Origin: Archilochus colubris
Taxonomy: Eukaryota > Chordata > Aves > Apodiformes > Trochilidae
Direction of reading: 5' to 3'
NCBI GenBank assembly: GCA_023079485.1
Contig: CM041083.1
Coordinates: 111,641,554 to 111,705,553 of the forward strand
DNA length: 64,000 nucleotides
The notes under the pieces are model-generated. The model had not been told where the DNA came from. It did not search any database and was given only the letters and a program-made list of their open reading frames with translations. Both the position numbers and the translations under genes were made by a program. Positions 1 through 12,147 of the stretch are shown here, piece after piece (position 1 is the first letter of the stretch; every line of letters begins with the position of its first letter).

Positions 1-3000
1 CATCCTGCATTTTAATATGCTAGTTGTAATGTTTAGAGGAAAGTATTAATAAGATAAACCATTGAAAGATGTTTTACCTAGCTTCTTAATTACTGATAAA
101 TTACTCATTTGTTAGTCACAAAATAGCTCATCTTGACCAAACATGCTAACAAGCTTTTGTACAAATATCGGGCAGCTAGCAGCTGTTTACTAGCAACCAG
201 AAAGCACAGAAGGTGTGCAGGCAGACCCCAGACAGCTGCTGCACCCCCTTAAAACTCGTAGGATTGTTCTTTACCTGCAGTCAGTTGTACAGCCCAGTTC
301 CAAAGCCAGGAGGAATTGTACTCCTGGGGAGAAAGGCTTGTGATGATTGATACAGAAATACTTCTTGATGGTTAGAGAATACTTTTTGTTTTTCTTTGTT
401 GATTCTCGCCACAGCTGTCCTAGATACAATGTCATGTCCTGTGCTGAATATTCCTTCCTTTTTCTTTCACAGTCCCAATTACCCAGACATAAACACTTGT
501 CCCATTCCACCCAGCCTCCTCATTTCACAGGTTCTCAACATCTGTACTATTCAACAAGGATTACCCTTATCCCTGACTTTAGGGAAGAAAGATATTTAGA
601 ATCTCATTGTAAAAATCATAGGCTGACTAGTGTCACATACAGATTGTGCACTGCTGAAATACACATAAAGATAATCTATCTTTGCTAACGAAGTCATAAG
701 AACTAAAAGTAATGACAGCACAGTTGTCTCCCTTAGTTTGTAGGCAGCATAAAATGACAGTTTCAGGAGCTGGAATCATGTTTAAGGTCTTTACTTGGGG
801 TCAACGATGGGTATGCAGCAAAGGCAATACCTTCTTGCTTATTTCCAGCTGTGTGAGCATTAACCAGCTTTGTATTTCAGAGAGCACAGCCCATTCAGAC
901 CTGTGCTTGCCCTCAGCAATGCCACTCAGCTGGCAGGGCTGCCAGGCAGCTGAACCAGTTCTGTGAATGCCACACAGACCTGTCCTCTGCAGCCTCATCA
1001 ACACTTGGGTCAGGCTTTTCAAGCTGGGATGTAACTCTTGTTACCAAACTGAGCTGGGGAAGATGATGGTGGAAATGCTGCTCAGCTGCATTCAAAGCTG
1101 CATCAAAGAACCAGGCACACATAAAAAGGTGCTAATGGAACGATTGTGGTCATTTTGGTCCCTCCAGTAAATTTGTGCATGCTGTGCATTTGTGTCAAGC
1201 AAGCAAAACCTCAAGAGCTGAGAGGCAGAAATATGCCTTGTGTTGTACACAATGGCTTCATGTAGCTTCTTTTTTCTTCGTGTAGCTTTTTTTTTTTTTT
1301 CCTGGGATCCAGTTTCACCTTTTCTAAGTATACATAATTCTGTTTCTACAAAGAGCCACAGTTTTGGAGACTACTATTATGGACAAGTTAAAGATCATAG
1401 AAATGTGTTTACAATTCAATTTTCTGCCTTATGCTTTTCTAAAGCTGTCACTGTTTTCAGATCCTTTGCACAATTTTGAGATATGGTACATACCGGCCAT
1501 CATTAATAATTTAATTTGTCTCTCTTAGAATAAGCATGAAGCAACAGTCACAGAAATTAAGTCAGAGGATCCAATTCAGAGCTTCCCTTAAAACCACTGA
1601 AAACTCACTTCCTTAGTATTTCTGCCTTGTACATGTTACAGCTGCCCACACTTGTGCTGCAATTTGAAACTAGGAAAACATGTGGTATGGCCATTATCAG
1701 GTTGAAGAATTTGTATAAATTTGTGGACTACTTCCAGATCTCACAGTACTGACTCATATTTGCAAGTGAAGCCTTCCCTCCCCAGTCCTGGAAATGGGTT
1801 TCCTAACAAGATGTTACACGTCTCAGTCAATGAGAGGGGTTACACTTATCAAAAGCCTGCCGCTTGATAAAAGAGGTTTGTGAAAGCTGTGCAGAGCCAA
1901 GAAATTGTTCAGTGTTATCTTACTGTATTTTCTAGAGAAGTTCTGAAATACTTGAGTTATCTAATACGGCTTAGATCATCTTCCTGCTGGAAATTACTCA
2001 GGCAAGCTTATAATAAAACCTTCACCTAAAGCATTATCTAGAGATTTTGGTCTCACCTTCTTTAAATAGCTAAAAGCAAATAGTTATTGCCACACATATA
2101 TTATCCCACAGTATACATTTCTCACCAACACATATTGTGTGTAATTGCAGGGCTAAAGCTTTTCCTTTTCCTCTCCTTCTTAATATATTTTGCATACTCG
2201 TGTAATGCTTTAATAACCAACCCCTCCTTCTACTGTGAAAACACAAGACAGAAAAGGTGACAGAAAAATAAAAGGGGAATGCATGTAATTTCTGTCATCT
2301 TCTAAACGGAGCATTTTCATTAAAACCGACAGGCTGTCAGCTGTGACAAAGCCAAAGTGTTGAGTGCTCTACCTTCTGTACTTCAAAAAGTGTTTAGAAA
2401 TGCACCAGGATGGGAATTGACAAGCTCTTATTGCCCTGTTGATCTAGAGGAGTGCTTTCTTCTCAAGGTGCATTTAATTTAATTGCCCTTGCTTTGCTGT
2501 AGAAAAGTCTAATTTTTTTTGACTCACCTACTTAATATGACAAATCGGGATTTTTTTTTAATGGAACATCCTTCCAGATACACTAAAGCTTTTTGTTTGT
2601 GTGGCTGTTAGCTTCAAGGTAGAAAGGCAGAGAAGCCTCCTTCACAACAATTAAAAAGAACACTGTCAAAATATAGCTCATAATTCCCACTTATTATTCC
2701 TCCTCAGTAGTATTTGTATTAGTGACTTGAAAACTTGATTATAATAATTTCAGCATCTGATTTCAGAGACATTGAAAGCTTACATTTTCGTTGGCTTTCG
2801 GTGCTTGGTGCCTTTGAAAATGTGGCCCAGTATCTGCAGCATGTATTGCAAAGTATTCAAAGTAGGTTAGGAACTCTTTCTGCCTTTTACTTTGGAGAGG
2901 TAGGCAAGTATGGTAACATATTACTATTTAAAATGTACACATCCTCCGGAGAAGCTTACTGAGATATATGGACAAATACAGAATTCGGTGGAAAAACAGG

Positions 3001-3089
3001 GAATGGAACCCATACTTCTTTTCTGTAGTTCTTTTTTTCCATCTTTCATTAATACATAATTTTGCCTCACTGTGAGGCACTGGTGAAAA
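1..3089. other. Unassigned AT-rich sequence
   Basis: I recognise no gene, RNA or repeat family here. The part from about 710 to 1170 is somewhat richer in G+C and is open in several frames on both strands. None of these frames has protein-like composition, supporting splice signals or a domain I know, so I treat them as chance. Only short homopolymer T runs (near 1290 and 2510-2560) stand out. Confidence 0.6.
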
Positions 3090-3094
3090 AAAAA

Positions 3095-3720
3095 TATAGA
3101 TTCAAGGACTAGAAAGACCATTACAGTCATTTATTTTCACATTTCATGCCTCACCCATTAAGTCCTGAATCAAGTCCATATCTGGAAGTTAAGCTATAGC
3201 TTTTTAAAAAGACATTAGTCATGACTAAAGATTTCTTGTAAGTGGAGAGAGTGTTACACCCCTGGGTAAATTATTCCAATGGTTAATTATTCTCACTTTT
3301 GGAAGTTAGTGTACTGTTTGTGGTCTATCTGGCTTTGACCTCAGCTACTGGATCTTACTGTGCCTTCATTAAGGATTTCCTCTGCAGTCAGAAAACTTTC
3401 GCCTATTTAAGTACTTACAGAACATGAGGAAATTACCTCTTTAAACCATCTTTCTCCGTAATTAGTTATACAGATTGAACTTCCTAAATCATTTACTGTA
3501 AATTATTAATATCCTGTAGGTTTTGCCTTACACCTTAACAACTTTCTGAAGCTCTTTTTTCGAGTTCGGATCATGTACTTAAGATCAGTAATGGTTCTGG
3601 TAAAAGCGAATGCAAAATGTCATCACTTTCTCTCTTCTATACAAGTTTTCCTTCCACTCATAAATCAAGTAATTACAGTGGTCCTTTATCAGTGCTATCT
3701 AGCTGCAGTTAGTAATTGAA
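3095..3720 (-). mobile_element. Ancient CR1-type LINE remnant, 3' part, antisense
   Basis: On the minus strand this follows, with many substitutions and small gaps, the 3' part of the old CR1 family found in bird, turtle and crocodile genomes. In plus orientation the diagnostic blocks are 'ggactagaaagaccattaca' near 3105, 'tattccaatggttaattatt' near 3272, the 'tactggatcttactgtgcct' block near 3345, and 'cagattgaacttcctaaatc' near 3472. They occur in the order expected for an antisense copy. No reading frame survives. The 3' end of the element lies near 3095. The higher-coordinate boundary near 3720 is approximate, because similarity fades into background. Confidence 0.68.
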
Positions 3721-3724
3721 AAAT

Positions 3725-5155
3725 GAGTTTTTTGCAGACTCACGGACTTGACACAACCTATTGTCTGGCTGTCTTGAGACTAGAATCGGCTATATAAAAA
3801 AATATGTGTTCAGATCAGACCTCTTCAAGCTTCCTATGCAACTCACCAAGCCATATCATCATTTGCCACTACACCAACATTTCAAGGGTTTGTATAATTT
3901 ATTGACTTTATTTCTTAAATTTCATTTATTAATTGTAACGCTTTGTTTGCACCTGAGATATCACCACACCCCTTGTTATGAAGATAGTCGTTCAAAATAC
4001 TAATTCAAACTGGTAATACCCTGAAGATAGCTAACTATAGGGAAGAGAGGAAGGAAACTGCCCCACACATAGGCTCGACCAACTTTACCTAAGGGCCTCA
4101 AATCCTCTGACTTTTTAGAAAAACACCCTTCATTTTACTATCTGCTGATTAGTGCCCCAAATAACCTAGAGACTTCACTAAAGTTGCCCTGTATTAGCAA
4201 ATGGTGTGTTCAGCTCTAAGTGAGGAGAAGTTGCACTAACAATTATGAAATTGCATTTATGTAAGGTCTTTAATGCTTTCCATTAGACTGTATAATATCT
4301 GAGATTAAAATCAAATTATACAGGTTTGAGTAATAAGTTAAAATAATTCTGTTTAGGTTTCCTATGTGAAATTGTTCTCATACATAATTCATAGGAAAAT
4401 GTGAACACTTCCCTGTCAAATTAGTGCATAATATTCCTGTATGAAAATGAGAATATTTTAAAACTGCAATATTAATTATTCTTTTATCATGTCTTTTCCC
4501 CGAGTATGTTGTTAGTCTTTAAATAGGAGTAATGTTAACCTCAAGATGGTTTAAAAAAATCATATTTGATTTTCACTTTGTTGGAAACACATCTAATGGC
4601 ATTATGTTATTGCAGTCTAAATTGGGCTGATAGAAATTAAGAGAACAGATGGCTGTGCTAATCATGTGCCAAATGATAATACAGAACAAATAAACTTTTA
4701 TCAGCTACACTTGTCACCTCCGCTGGATAGAACTGCTTCTGCTAAACAAGTTTCTAGCATGATCTGTGCATGCAAGGGGAGAAGCCTCCTGACAGAGCCA
4801 GAGTAACCTATAACTCAGTTTTATAGCACTGCTACGACATCATCCTCAGAGCAATACAATCTGCTGCTCTGGGCATGGAAAATGGACTAGAAGCAGCCAT
4901 GCCTAAATGTTGCTCTAGTCACAGTCCTGCAAATGCTTTTGCTACACAAACCAAAGTCTAGATGATGAAAGAGATACATGCAGGGAACAGGAAGGTAAGG
5001 ATTTCACTTTTCCAAGAGCCGCTCACATAATGTTCCTCAACTACATGAATATGCTCCTCTGAGCAGCACAGACTTCTACCCAGGTGTGTAGCCAAGCTCA
5101 CAGGCCCTGCTAGCAGCCCTTACAGAGGATTAAAAAGATGGTTTTAAAAGAAAAA
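3725..5155. other. Unassigned AT-rich sequence
   Basis: No recognisable gene or repeat between the CR1 remnant and the GGAA array. The 80-codon frame at 3761-4003 has no start context, domain or conserved composition that would support it as coding. Confidence 0.55.
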
Positions 5156-5621
5156 GAAGGAAGGAAGGAAGGAAGGAAGGAAGGAAGGAAGGAAGGAAGG
5201 AAGGAAGGAAGGAAGGAAGGAAGGAAGGAAGGAAGGAAGGAAGGAAGAGGAAGGAAGGAAGGAAGGAAGGAAGGAAGGAAGGAAGGAAGGAAGGAAGGAA
5301 GGAAGGAAGGAAGGAAGGAAGGAAGGAAGGAAGGAAGGAAGGGAAGGAAGGAAGGAAGGAAGGAAGGAAGGAAGGAAGGAAGGAAGGAAGGAAGGAAGGA
5401 AGGAAGGAAGGAAGGAAGGAAGGAAGGAAGGAAGGAAGGAAGGAAGGAAGGAAGGAAGGAAGGAAGGAAGGAAGGAAGGCAGGACGGAAGGAAGGAAGGA
5501 AGGAAGGAAGGAAGGAAGGAAGGAAGGAAGGAAGGAAGGAAGGAAGGAAGGAAGGAAGGAAGGAAGGAAGGAAGGAAGGAAGGAAGGAAGGAAGGAAGGA
5601 AGGGAAAGAAAGGAAGGAAGG
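5156..5621. repeat. (GGAA)n / (AAGG)n tetranucleotide microsatellite, about 465 bp
   Basis: An almost pure AAGG array, purine-only on the plus strand apart from two C's. Interruptions are few: an AGG insertion near 5246-5250, an extra G near 5341-5343, C at 5480 and at 5485, and a GGGAAAG block near 5601-5608. These divide it into about four pure blocks. Because the unit is 4 bp and has no stop codon in several frames, it creates long spurious frames: EGRK repeats on plus, and PSFL repeats on minus running into both flanks. Such a long, pure polypurine-polypyrimidine tract is expected to be length-polymorphic and can in principle adopt triplex structure. GGAA is also the core recognised by ETS factors. 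Confidence 0.98.
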
Positions 5622-8574
5622 GATAAGCTTTAGCACTATTATGGTGCAGTGCTACCATTTTCTGAATCAGTTTGGATATTATGATCATGGCCATTCTGGA
5701 AACCAGGTTGTTAGACAAATTACACAAATTAGAACACATTTTATTGCCCCTTCATGATTTTGAGACTGCAAAAATGTATTTTATGCTAATTGTCGCCATG
5801 AATTCCACTTATATTATGTATGCAGTATTCAAGATTTATAGATGAGGAATAAACACAATTATTTTTTATATTTTTTAAGCATAGATAGTTGCAGGAGCTG
5901 CAGTACTGTGTATACTAGGTTATGCTAATTGTTACTAGTTTGTGATTGGATAACAAACATGACTGGTTTGGTTATGGTCTCATAATATGTAAGTTCTAAT
6001 TGTTCATCCTCTTAATCTTTTATGAATTCATTAGGCCTGAACAGCTACAGTTTACCCACTGTTCTTACCTGTCACTCCTCCAGGATATTAAATAAAACTG
6101 CCATAATCTTTAATACTGCAGTTATAGAAGATTTGGGTCCTTGAACATGTTGCTGCAGAAGATGCTTTCCTTATTTCAGCTAGAAAGCCAGCAGATAATT
6201 TTAAATCACCAGCTAGTTTTAGGAGCTCTGATTAAAGAGGATTCAGCTTTGCCTATGATATATGGAGCTGTCTGGAGGAGGATTAAAATCTCTTCTCTAA
6301 GGCTTTTGCTGGTGTATCCCAAATAAATAAATAGCCTGCAGCTGACCAGTGGCTTAGCAGAGATAAATGTATGCTTTATTCTTTACAACATCAAGGAACA
6401 TTACCCACACCTCCTTCTGTCTACATGTAAATTTAAATACCAGCTTGTTAAGTAAAGGGAGAACCTCCAACTCCTCTGGCCTGAACAGCAGTTAGCTTAT
6501 GTCACCAGCAAATGTGCACCTTAATAGTTTAGAGCTTCAAAATCATTGTATATGCAGAATATGTACCATTATGGACAATAAGATCAGAATAAATCACAGC
6601 CTCATATACACAGAATTACAAGTGCCACCAGCACCAGAATTATTTTGACTAAATGCAAATCATCAATATCATGCTATATTAATTAGAGCAACTGCAGCTC
6701 TGGGGCCCCACACATGTAAGCCCATTTATTCTGCAGGTAACTGTGAAGGCAATGAAGCAATTTAACCTGGAAAAGCAGTTCTATGAGAAACTTAGAACAG
6801 TATCCAGTTCCCTTAATGAAAAAAATCTCTTCAGAGAGTCAAAGACATCTGAGTATTCAGAATTTTTATTTAAGACATATGCAGTAACTAGCAGACAAAT
6901 TCTCATGTGGTACCATCTAGTGTACTATTTTCACCTAATGACTTATTTTGAGAGTATAAAATTAGGGAAAACGTAAAAAGTTAATTTGGTTTTAGGGTAA
7001 TGACTTGGGAATGAGTTATTACCTTCCTCGCTCAATTTAAAAGAGTAAACCTATGCTGTCTCTTAGACAAAAATATTCAAAATATTCCTCCACTCTGGGA
7101 CGAAGTAGCTCCACTAAAAGTTAGAGTTAAATGTATTAATTTCCCTTGGAGTTTCTTGGCCAGTTCCCTGGGAACAGAGTCCAATGTTCAGTGACTAATT
7201 TTTAAAAGGAAAAAAAAAGCCATTACTGGTTCACATTACTATCTTTCTGAAGTAGACAATAATGTTAAGCCTATGAAGTCACTTTTCAACAGTTCTTTAA
7301 AAATAAAAATACCTTTTTAAAAAATTTCCCTTGCCATTAGCTGCATACAACTTTTCCTCTATAAAGTTGTCCTCTCTCATACACACTGATTTCCATTCTG
7401 AACATATCCAGCTATGGGCCACAACAAGAACCTACTTCTCTCACTGGTTTACCTTTCCACACAACAGAGGTGACAGTCTGCTGACAGTCTGAGGCTGTAC
7501 TGACTCAAGATATGAAGCTCTATTTCATACATTTTAGTTTTTTAACTTTCAGCTCTGAGTACTACTCAGACACCATTTTTAAAAATACTCTCCTGACAAG
7601 CTAGTCCCATCTTTTAGGATTTGGTACACATATTCCTCAATATAGAAACACACAGCACCTTCACTGGGCTTCTTTAAAGCAAAGCATCATAACAAATGAT
7701 AAAGCTGTGATTTAAGCAGAAAAGAGAGAGCATCTGGATGAGAGTAGTAAGAGTCGGAGTATGTAAAGACTGCTCCATACTGTATAATGAAAGAAAAGAA
7801 CTCCCGTAGACCCTGATGTAATGAAATTACCCCAAAAGAAATATTAGAAAAATAACAACTAATCATTATACAATAGAAGCCACACATATAATCAACTTTG
7901 CTGAAAGTAAAAAAACTAACATAAGTAAGCAAAACAAAAAAACTGTTTCTAAATTAAAAGAACTACAATGATTACTGAGAATCTGATCACAGACTGTTGC
8001 ATCAGTATAAGGTATTAAGCATTACATCCATGCAGATCTTGCTTTCTGTGGTTTTCAAAGTTTTACAATACTTCTAAAGTTTCAATAATGAGAAAAACTT
8101 TGAATGTGACTTACAATGTTGTAAGTAGATACGGTTTTCATGCTGCCTATTTTTTGTGCTTTGTCAGTTTAGACTCTGATGACATCTTTGGCAAACTAAC
8201 TTATTTAGCAATGAAAGTGGTTCAGTAAATACAACTTTTCAGCATGGATAGTGATTTATGCTGAGCATCAACTCAAATCTATGGCTTGCTTCCAACTTAA
8301 TTTTAGAGATATATATGAGATAAAACTGGGTAGGATGTGAGGTTCCAGACCTTTGCATGAAGTTACTTTGATTCTGTACTGTTACTTTCCTTAGACTGAC
8401 AGCACACAAAAAAATATTATTAGAAGCACAAGAAGAACCATTCCTTTAGTGATGTGTTTTAGGTTTTTTTATTGCCTTCTCTGAACTCTGCAGAGAATCA
8501 TTACTTTGAAGACTGTTCAGATATCAGGGATGTTATGAAATATGCCCAAATACGTCTCAGGTAATTTTTATAAT
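5622..8574. other. Unassigned AT-rich sequence
   Basis: No gene or repeat family recognised in about 2.9 kb. The frame at 6743-6976 follows a 'tattctgcag' stretch that resembles a weak acceptor site. Its product is an ordinary AT-rich translation with no domain, so I do not call an exon. A short near-tandem duplication of CTGACAGTCT sits near 7480-7495. Confidence 0.5.
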
Positions 8575-8705
8575 TTGCCTATTTCTATTTGATTGGGAAA
8601 TTGAGGCACAGTAAACCTAATTGATTTACCTAATCTTACCTTGTATGTTTGTGGCAGATATGGGAATCCTGTATCCCAGTCATGAACATCCTATCTTACT
8701 CTTCA
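8575..8705 (+). mobile_element. MIR-like tRNA-derived SINE remnant
   Basis: The run 'gggaaattgaggcacag' (8595-8611) is the well-known MIR core region. It is followed by a diverged equivalent of the 'gtgatttgcccaaggtcaca' segment, then 'gtggcagatatgggaatcct' at 8651-8670, matching the MIR stretch that normally reads GTGGCAG.GC.GGGAAT. The order and spacing are right for a plus-strand MIR copy. I cannot place the exact ends or name the subfamily. Confidence 0.62.
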
Positions 8706-9205
8706 TATTACATGCCATGCCTGAAGACCTGACAAATACTATCCAACCCTTTGCTTAGGTATACAAGGACACAGTTTGAGTATACAAAGCTCTGTGTATC
8801 AGTTAAATATTACTACGATTCCACTTTTTGAATTTTCTGAATGTTTACAAGCACGCTGTTCTGTTTGCACTGTTGCTTATTTTGAATGAAGATCTCAGAA
8901 TAAACTATTTTGAAAATACAGCCTTTTACCAGACTGATGTTTCAGGCAAGCCTGTGTTAAACATTCTTTTGCTTTTTCTGAGCTTTTTCTACTTCTAGAT
9001 AAAAATATTTCCACAAAAGAGAAAAAGTATCTATTTTGTTAATCCTTACAGGTCTGGTTTACAGTTGTACTATTTATTAAGCAAAGAGAGCCACTATAAT
9101 GTGTTCTTTTATCCTTTAAATTATACACTCATAAAGTAAAAAATAGATTGAGTTTGAAAGTCATATAAAACATTTTTTTCACTTGAAAAAGTATAGTATT
9201 AGATT
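8706..9205. other. Unassigned AT-rich sequence
   Basis: Nothing recognised between the SINE remnant and the A/C-rich simple repeat. Confidence 0.5.
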
Positions 9206-9291
9206 AAAAAAACAACCAAACAACCAAACAACAAAAACAAAAACAAACAAACAAACAAAAAAACCAACAAAAAACAACAAGAAAAAAACAT
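9206..9291. repeat. A-rich (CAAA)n/(CAA)n simple repeat
   Basis: The tract is almost entirely A and C on the plus strand, built from CAAC, CAAA and CAAAAA units. It explains the lysine/threonine/asparagine-rich frame that crosses it. It could be the eroded A-rich tail of an old retroelement, but no element body is visible on either side. Confidence 0.9.
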
Positions 9292-9425
9292 CAAAGATGG
9301 AGACAAGCATTGTCTGGACCCTAAGCATCCTTCCTGAGCAGTCATTCTCTCTTTATCTCTGCAAGTTACTAAAGAGCATGTTGAGTGACAGAGTGACCTT
9401 GCTTGTCAACATCAGATGACATTAG

Positions 9426-9721
9426 TACAGATGGCCTTGGCCATGCTAAAGCCATTTATACATTAGGATCTATACAATTGACATTTCTTGCATTCCCAAA
9501 ACATGCAAGCAGCAGAAAGTTGCCTAAGCAAGATTGAACTGACAGCAGTGCCTGCACATGTAGAGCACGTTCAGTCCACTGAAGATGTGCAGAATCTAAA
9601 GCGAGCACTTTGCACAGATGATCAGTGTAATACACTATGCATGCTACAGCATTTGCAAGCCACATGCATCCATCACCTCTTGCACAGCTCTGTAGACCTA
9701 GCACAACAAAGGCCATCTACA
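9426..9721. repeat. Segment bounded by imperfect 23-bp inverted repeats
   Basis: Positions 9426-9448 (starting TACAGATGGCCTT) pair with the reverse complement of 9699-9721. There are 17 matches in 23, and five of the six mismatches are transitions, as expected for old CpG or cytosine decay. The interior is open on both strands over about 86 codons (9488-9748 plus, 9456-9716 minus), but the translations resemble nothing I know. This may be a decayed short DNA transposon (MITE-like), a large RNA-type hairpin, or coincidence. No clear target-site duplication is visible. Confidence 0.3.
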
Positions 9722-10744
9722 CATGTAGGATTTGTCTTTAAAGGATGAGCACCTTGGCATAAAATACACCTTTAAGTAGAGGAATGTTACGAAACCTGTG
9801 AGCCACATATGTGTGTGCCATTAAGCCAGCAGAACATGGCTTGAAAGAGATTTAGTCATGTACCAATGGTCTCACCTTACTTGTGTATGAAAGTTGCTTC
9901 AGAAGAAATGTGGCTCTGTACATAGTATCCAAATACATAAAGTCTAAAAGTACTCTTTTTCTTACCAATTCATGTAATCTAAGGACATTCACCCAACTTG
10001 CTTCAATTTCCTAAGATAACACAGCTCAGTTTTGAGGAATTGACATTTTACATAAACACAAAACCACTAATGTCACATAGATGAGAACATTTTAAAATAG
10101 TTATCCCTACTTTTCAAAACTAGTCAGCAAAGAAATAAAGAAGAAAAAGCTCTGAACTAAGACTGTATTTCTTCTTTTTCCATGATATTCAACTTTAATC
10201 TGGATATATAATTTCTGAAAACAGCAAATGGCTCAGGGATGTGAACAGCCATAGATGAATCTTATAAAAAGAAAATTAATGTAGTGAAACATGACAGCTG
10301 TATGGCATTTATGCTAAGAAAATTCTGAATGTGTTCAATCTCTCGAGCAGCTGTCATTTGGGTCAACATTATTGCTTTCATAGTTCACAGTCTTTATCTC
10401 CAAAGAGAAAGCTGATTTTTTATTTCTCTCTAGTTCTTTTAAGCAGAGCCCCAAGAGTTAATATCACTGACCCTAGGATTTGCATTCTACGCCATGTCCA
10501 CGGTCCAGACACAGTATCCTCCTCCTCCCTAGAGCATTTTCATGAAATTGGTGGAGCATATAGGCAATCCCTGTAAATCGAGCCTTGTTGACTTTACATT
10601 CTTCCTGCAGCCAAGGGAGCATTGTACAAAGCACAGTACATTGCAAAGTAAAGAACACAGAAGATAGGGGGGGAAATAAATAAATAATGTCCAACAGACC
10701 CAGAAGTCAATATAATGTGTCTCATTTCTTTCTCTTTCTGACAG
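9722..10744. other. Unassigned AT-rich sequence
   Basis: No feature recognised, apart from the polypyrimidine tract at its right end, which belongs to the candidate exon described next. Confidence 0.5.
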
Positions 10745-10878
10745 TAGCATTGGCCTCAGAGTCTAGTGAGGAGCAGTTCAATAATAACGATCTAAGGCTG
10801 GTCTTCAACAGGGACTCAGCAGCTGACAGCTCTTCTGTTCAAATTGACAAGAGCACAAAGAAAGGCTTGAATAATTAA
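10745..10878 (+). other. Weak candidate 3'-terminal coding exon
   Basis: A strong acceptor-like signal (a polypyrimidine tract at about 10724-10740, then CAG ending at 10744) precedes a frame of about 44 codons that ends in TAA at 10876-10878. The peptide is hydrophilic and Ser/Glu/Asp/Asn-rich (it begins ALASESSEEQFNNNDLRL and ends STKKGLNN). It is less AT-driven than most translations nearby. If real, it would be the last coding exon of a gene whose other exons are outside the window or unrecognised. I do not recognise the peptide, no donor site follows, and no clear polyadenylation signal with a downstream element is evident. Chance remains the more likely explanation. Confidence 0.2.
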
Positions 10879-11734
10879 TTGTAAAGGGTTGAATGTGATC
10901 TGATTGTGTCACTAACCTGTTACATTGAATTGCGTAGACCTAATCGTTCAAAATGAGATATTAAATCTGAAACTCTTCTACACATTTTTTTCCTATTACC
11001 TGGCTAGTTCTTCTGTGGCATAGTCTGCAGAGCATACCTGTGAGATGATAAGGGCCAGAGGAGACACTTGATTTCACTTGGTTGACTACGATTCTTTATC
11101 AGCAACTGTCAAGTATCAGTGACACAATAAGCCTTCACTTAGCCACAATTCACCATACTTGGATGACAGAAAGCCATCAGAAGTAGAACATACATTTAAT
11201 AAGATGATAAATTTTAAAATTTCCTTACTTCTTCCTCACATTTAAAATATTCTGGGGTGATGCATCACGTGTTTCTTACCAGGCAGGACCCTGTGTTACA
11301 TACTAGAGGTGCTGAAAAAAGTATTTTCCAAAACTTTTAGGAGCATTTTTTTCTAAGCCTATAACCTCAGTTAAATATTTATACATTAATCTTTAGATTT
11401 ATGTAGGAAAGTATTCTATATATGCATGTGTGCACATGCATGTTCATCATGCAGGTGATAAATAATGGAAGGTCCCTCTTTATGATAAATTATAGATGAA
11501 ATGTATAATATATGAACTAAAGTTAACAACAGTAAAAATCATTCACACATAAGAAGCTGGGGGCCTGAATTCGGTGGGGTCCCACTACCTACTGGAGGGA
11601 GGTGGTGCACAAGTTCAGCAAAATAGATCTGAAGATTTCATAACTGTGCAGCTTTCTTTATGTTATTTATTGAAACATTTTCTATCACAGCCACTGAAAA
11701 AAATAATGAAAACAGTAAATCTCACTTCACTGAA
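10879..11734. other. Unassigned AT-rich sequence
   Basis: Nothing recognised. It includes a short alternating stretch (ATGCATGTGTGCACATGCATG, near 11423) with local dyad symmetry. Confidence 0.5.
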
Positions 11735-11962
11735 ATAATGTTGAAAATTGTCCACGATGCAGGGAAGAGCTGCAAGAAAGATTCAAGAGCTGGATGCCCA
11801 GCTTTGCAGCAGTAGCCATTAGGAGCTAAAGTTATGGTTATGAAAAGGGAGCTTATGAGGAGACATGACAACATTCTGAAGGATGAGAGGGAAGATTTTA
11901 AATCAGGAGGTCTAGATATAGCAGCATACCCTATCAGAAGGTGAAAATTGAGAATAGACAAA
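11735..11962 (+). mobile_element. Probable ancient CR1-type LINE fragment
   Basis: The plus strand resembles the old CR1 segment that encodes the end of ORF2. 'gatgcagggaagagctgcaa' (11757-11776), then 'gaaagattcaagagctgga' (11777-11795), match the region normally reading as a run of Arg/Ala-rich codons before the GLE/LRELGL motif. Further on the similarity is looser, with a 'ctatcagaaggtgaaaattg' stretch near 11932. The frame is destroyed by indels. This is less secure than the other CR1 calls. Confidence 0.42.
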
Positions 11963-12100
11963 AGATGGAAAATTTAGGCAATAGAATATTCACAGAAAAT
12001 ACCATGGCTCATGCAGAAATTACGAAGTGGGGACAGGAAGTCTATGGAAAATTCCAGGCAGAAACATGGAAGGTCAAAACAGCTTTAAAAATTGTCTAAC

Positions 12101-12147
12101 AAAAAAAACCCAAAACCAAAACCAAAACCAAAACAAACAAAAAACCC
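12101..12147. repeat. (AAAACC)n-type A/C-rich simple repeat
   Basis: Four or so units of CCAAAA are flanked by A-rich sequence. The minus-strand frame through it gives a GFGF repeat and is an artefact. Confidence 0.9.

Noticed and set aside
5110..5739. Frames of 162-209 codons on both strands across the GGAA array
   Set aside because: They are the translation of a 4-bp repeat lacking stop codons (PSFL or EGRK periodicity), with only short chance flanks.
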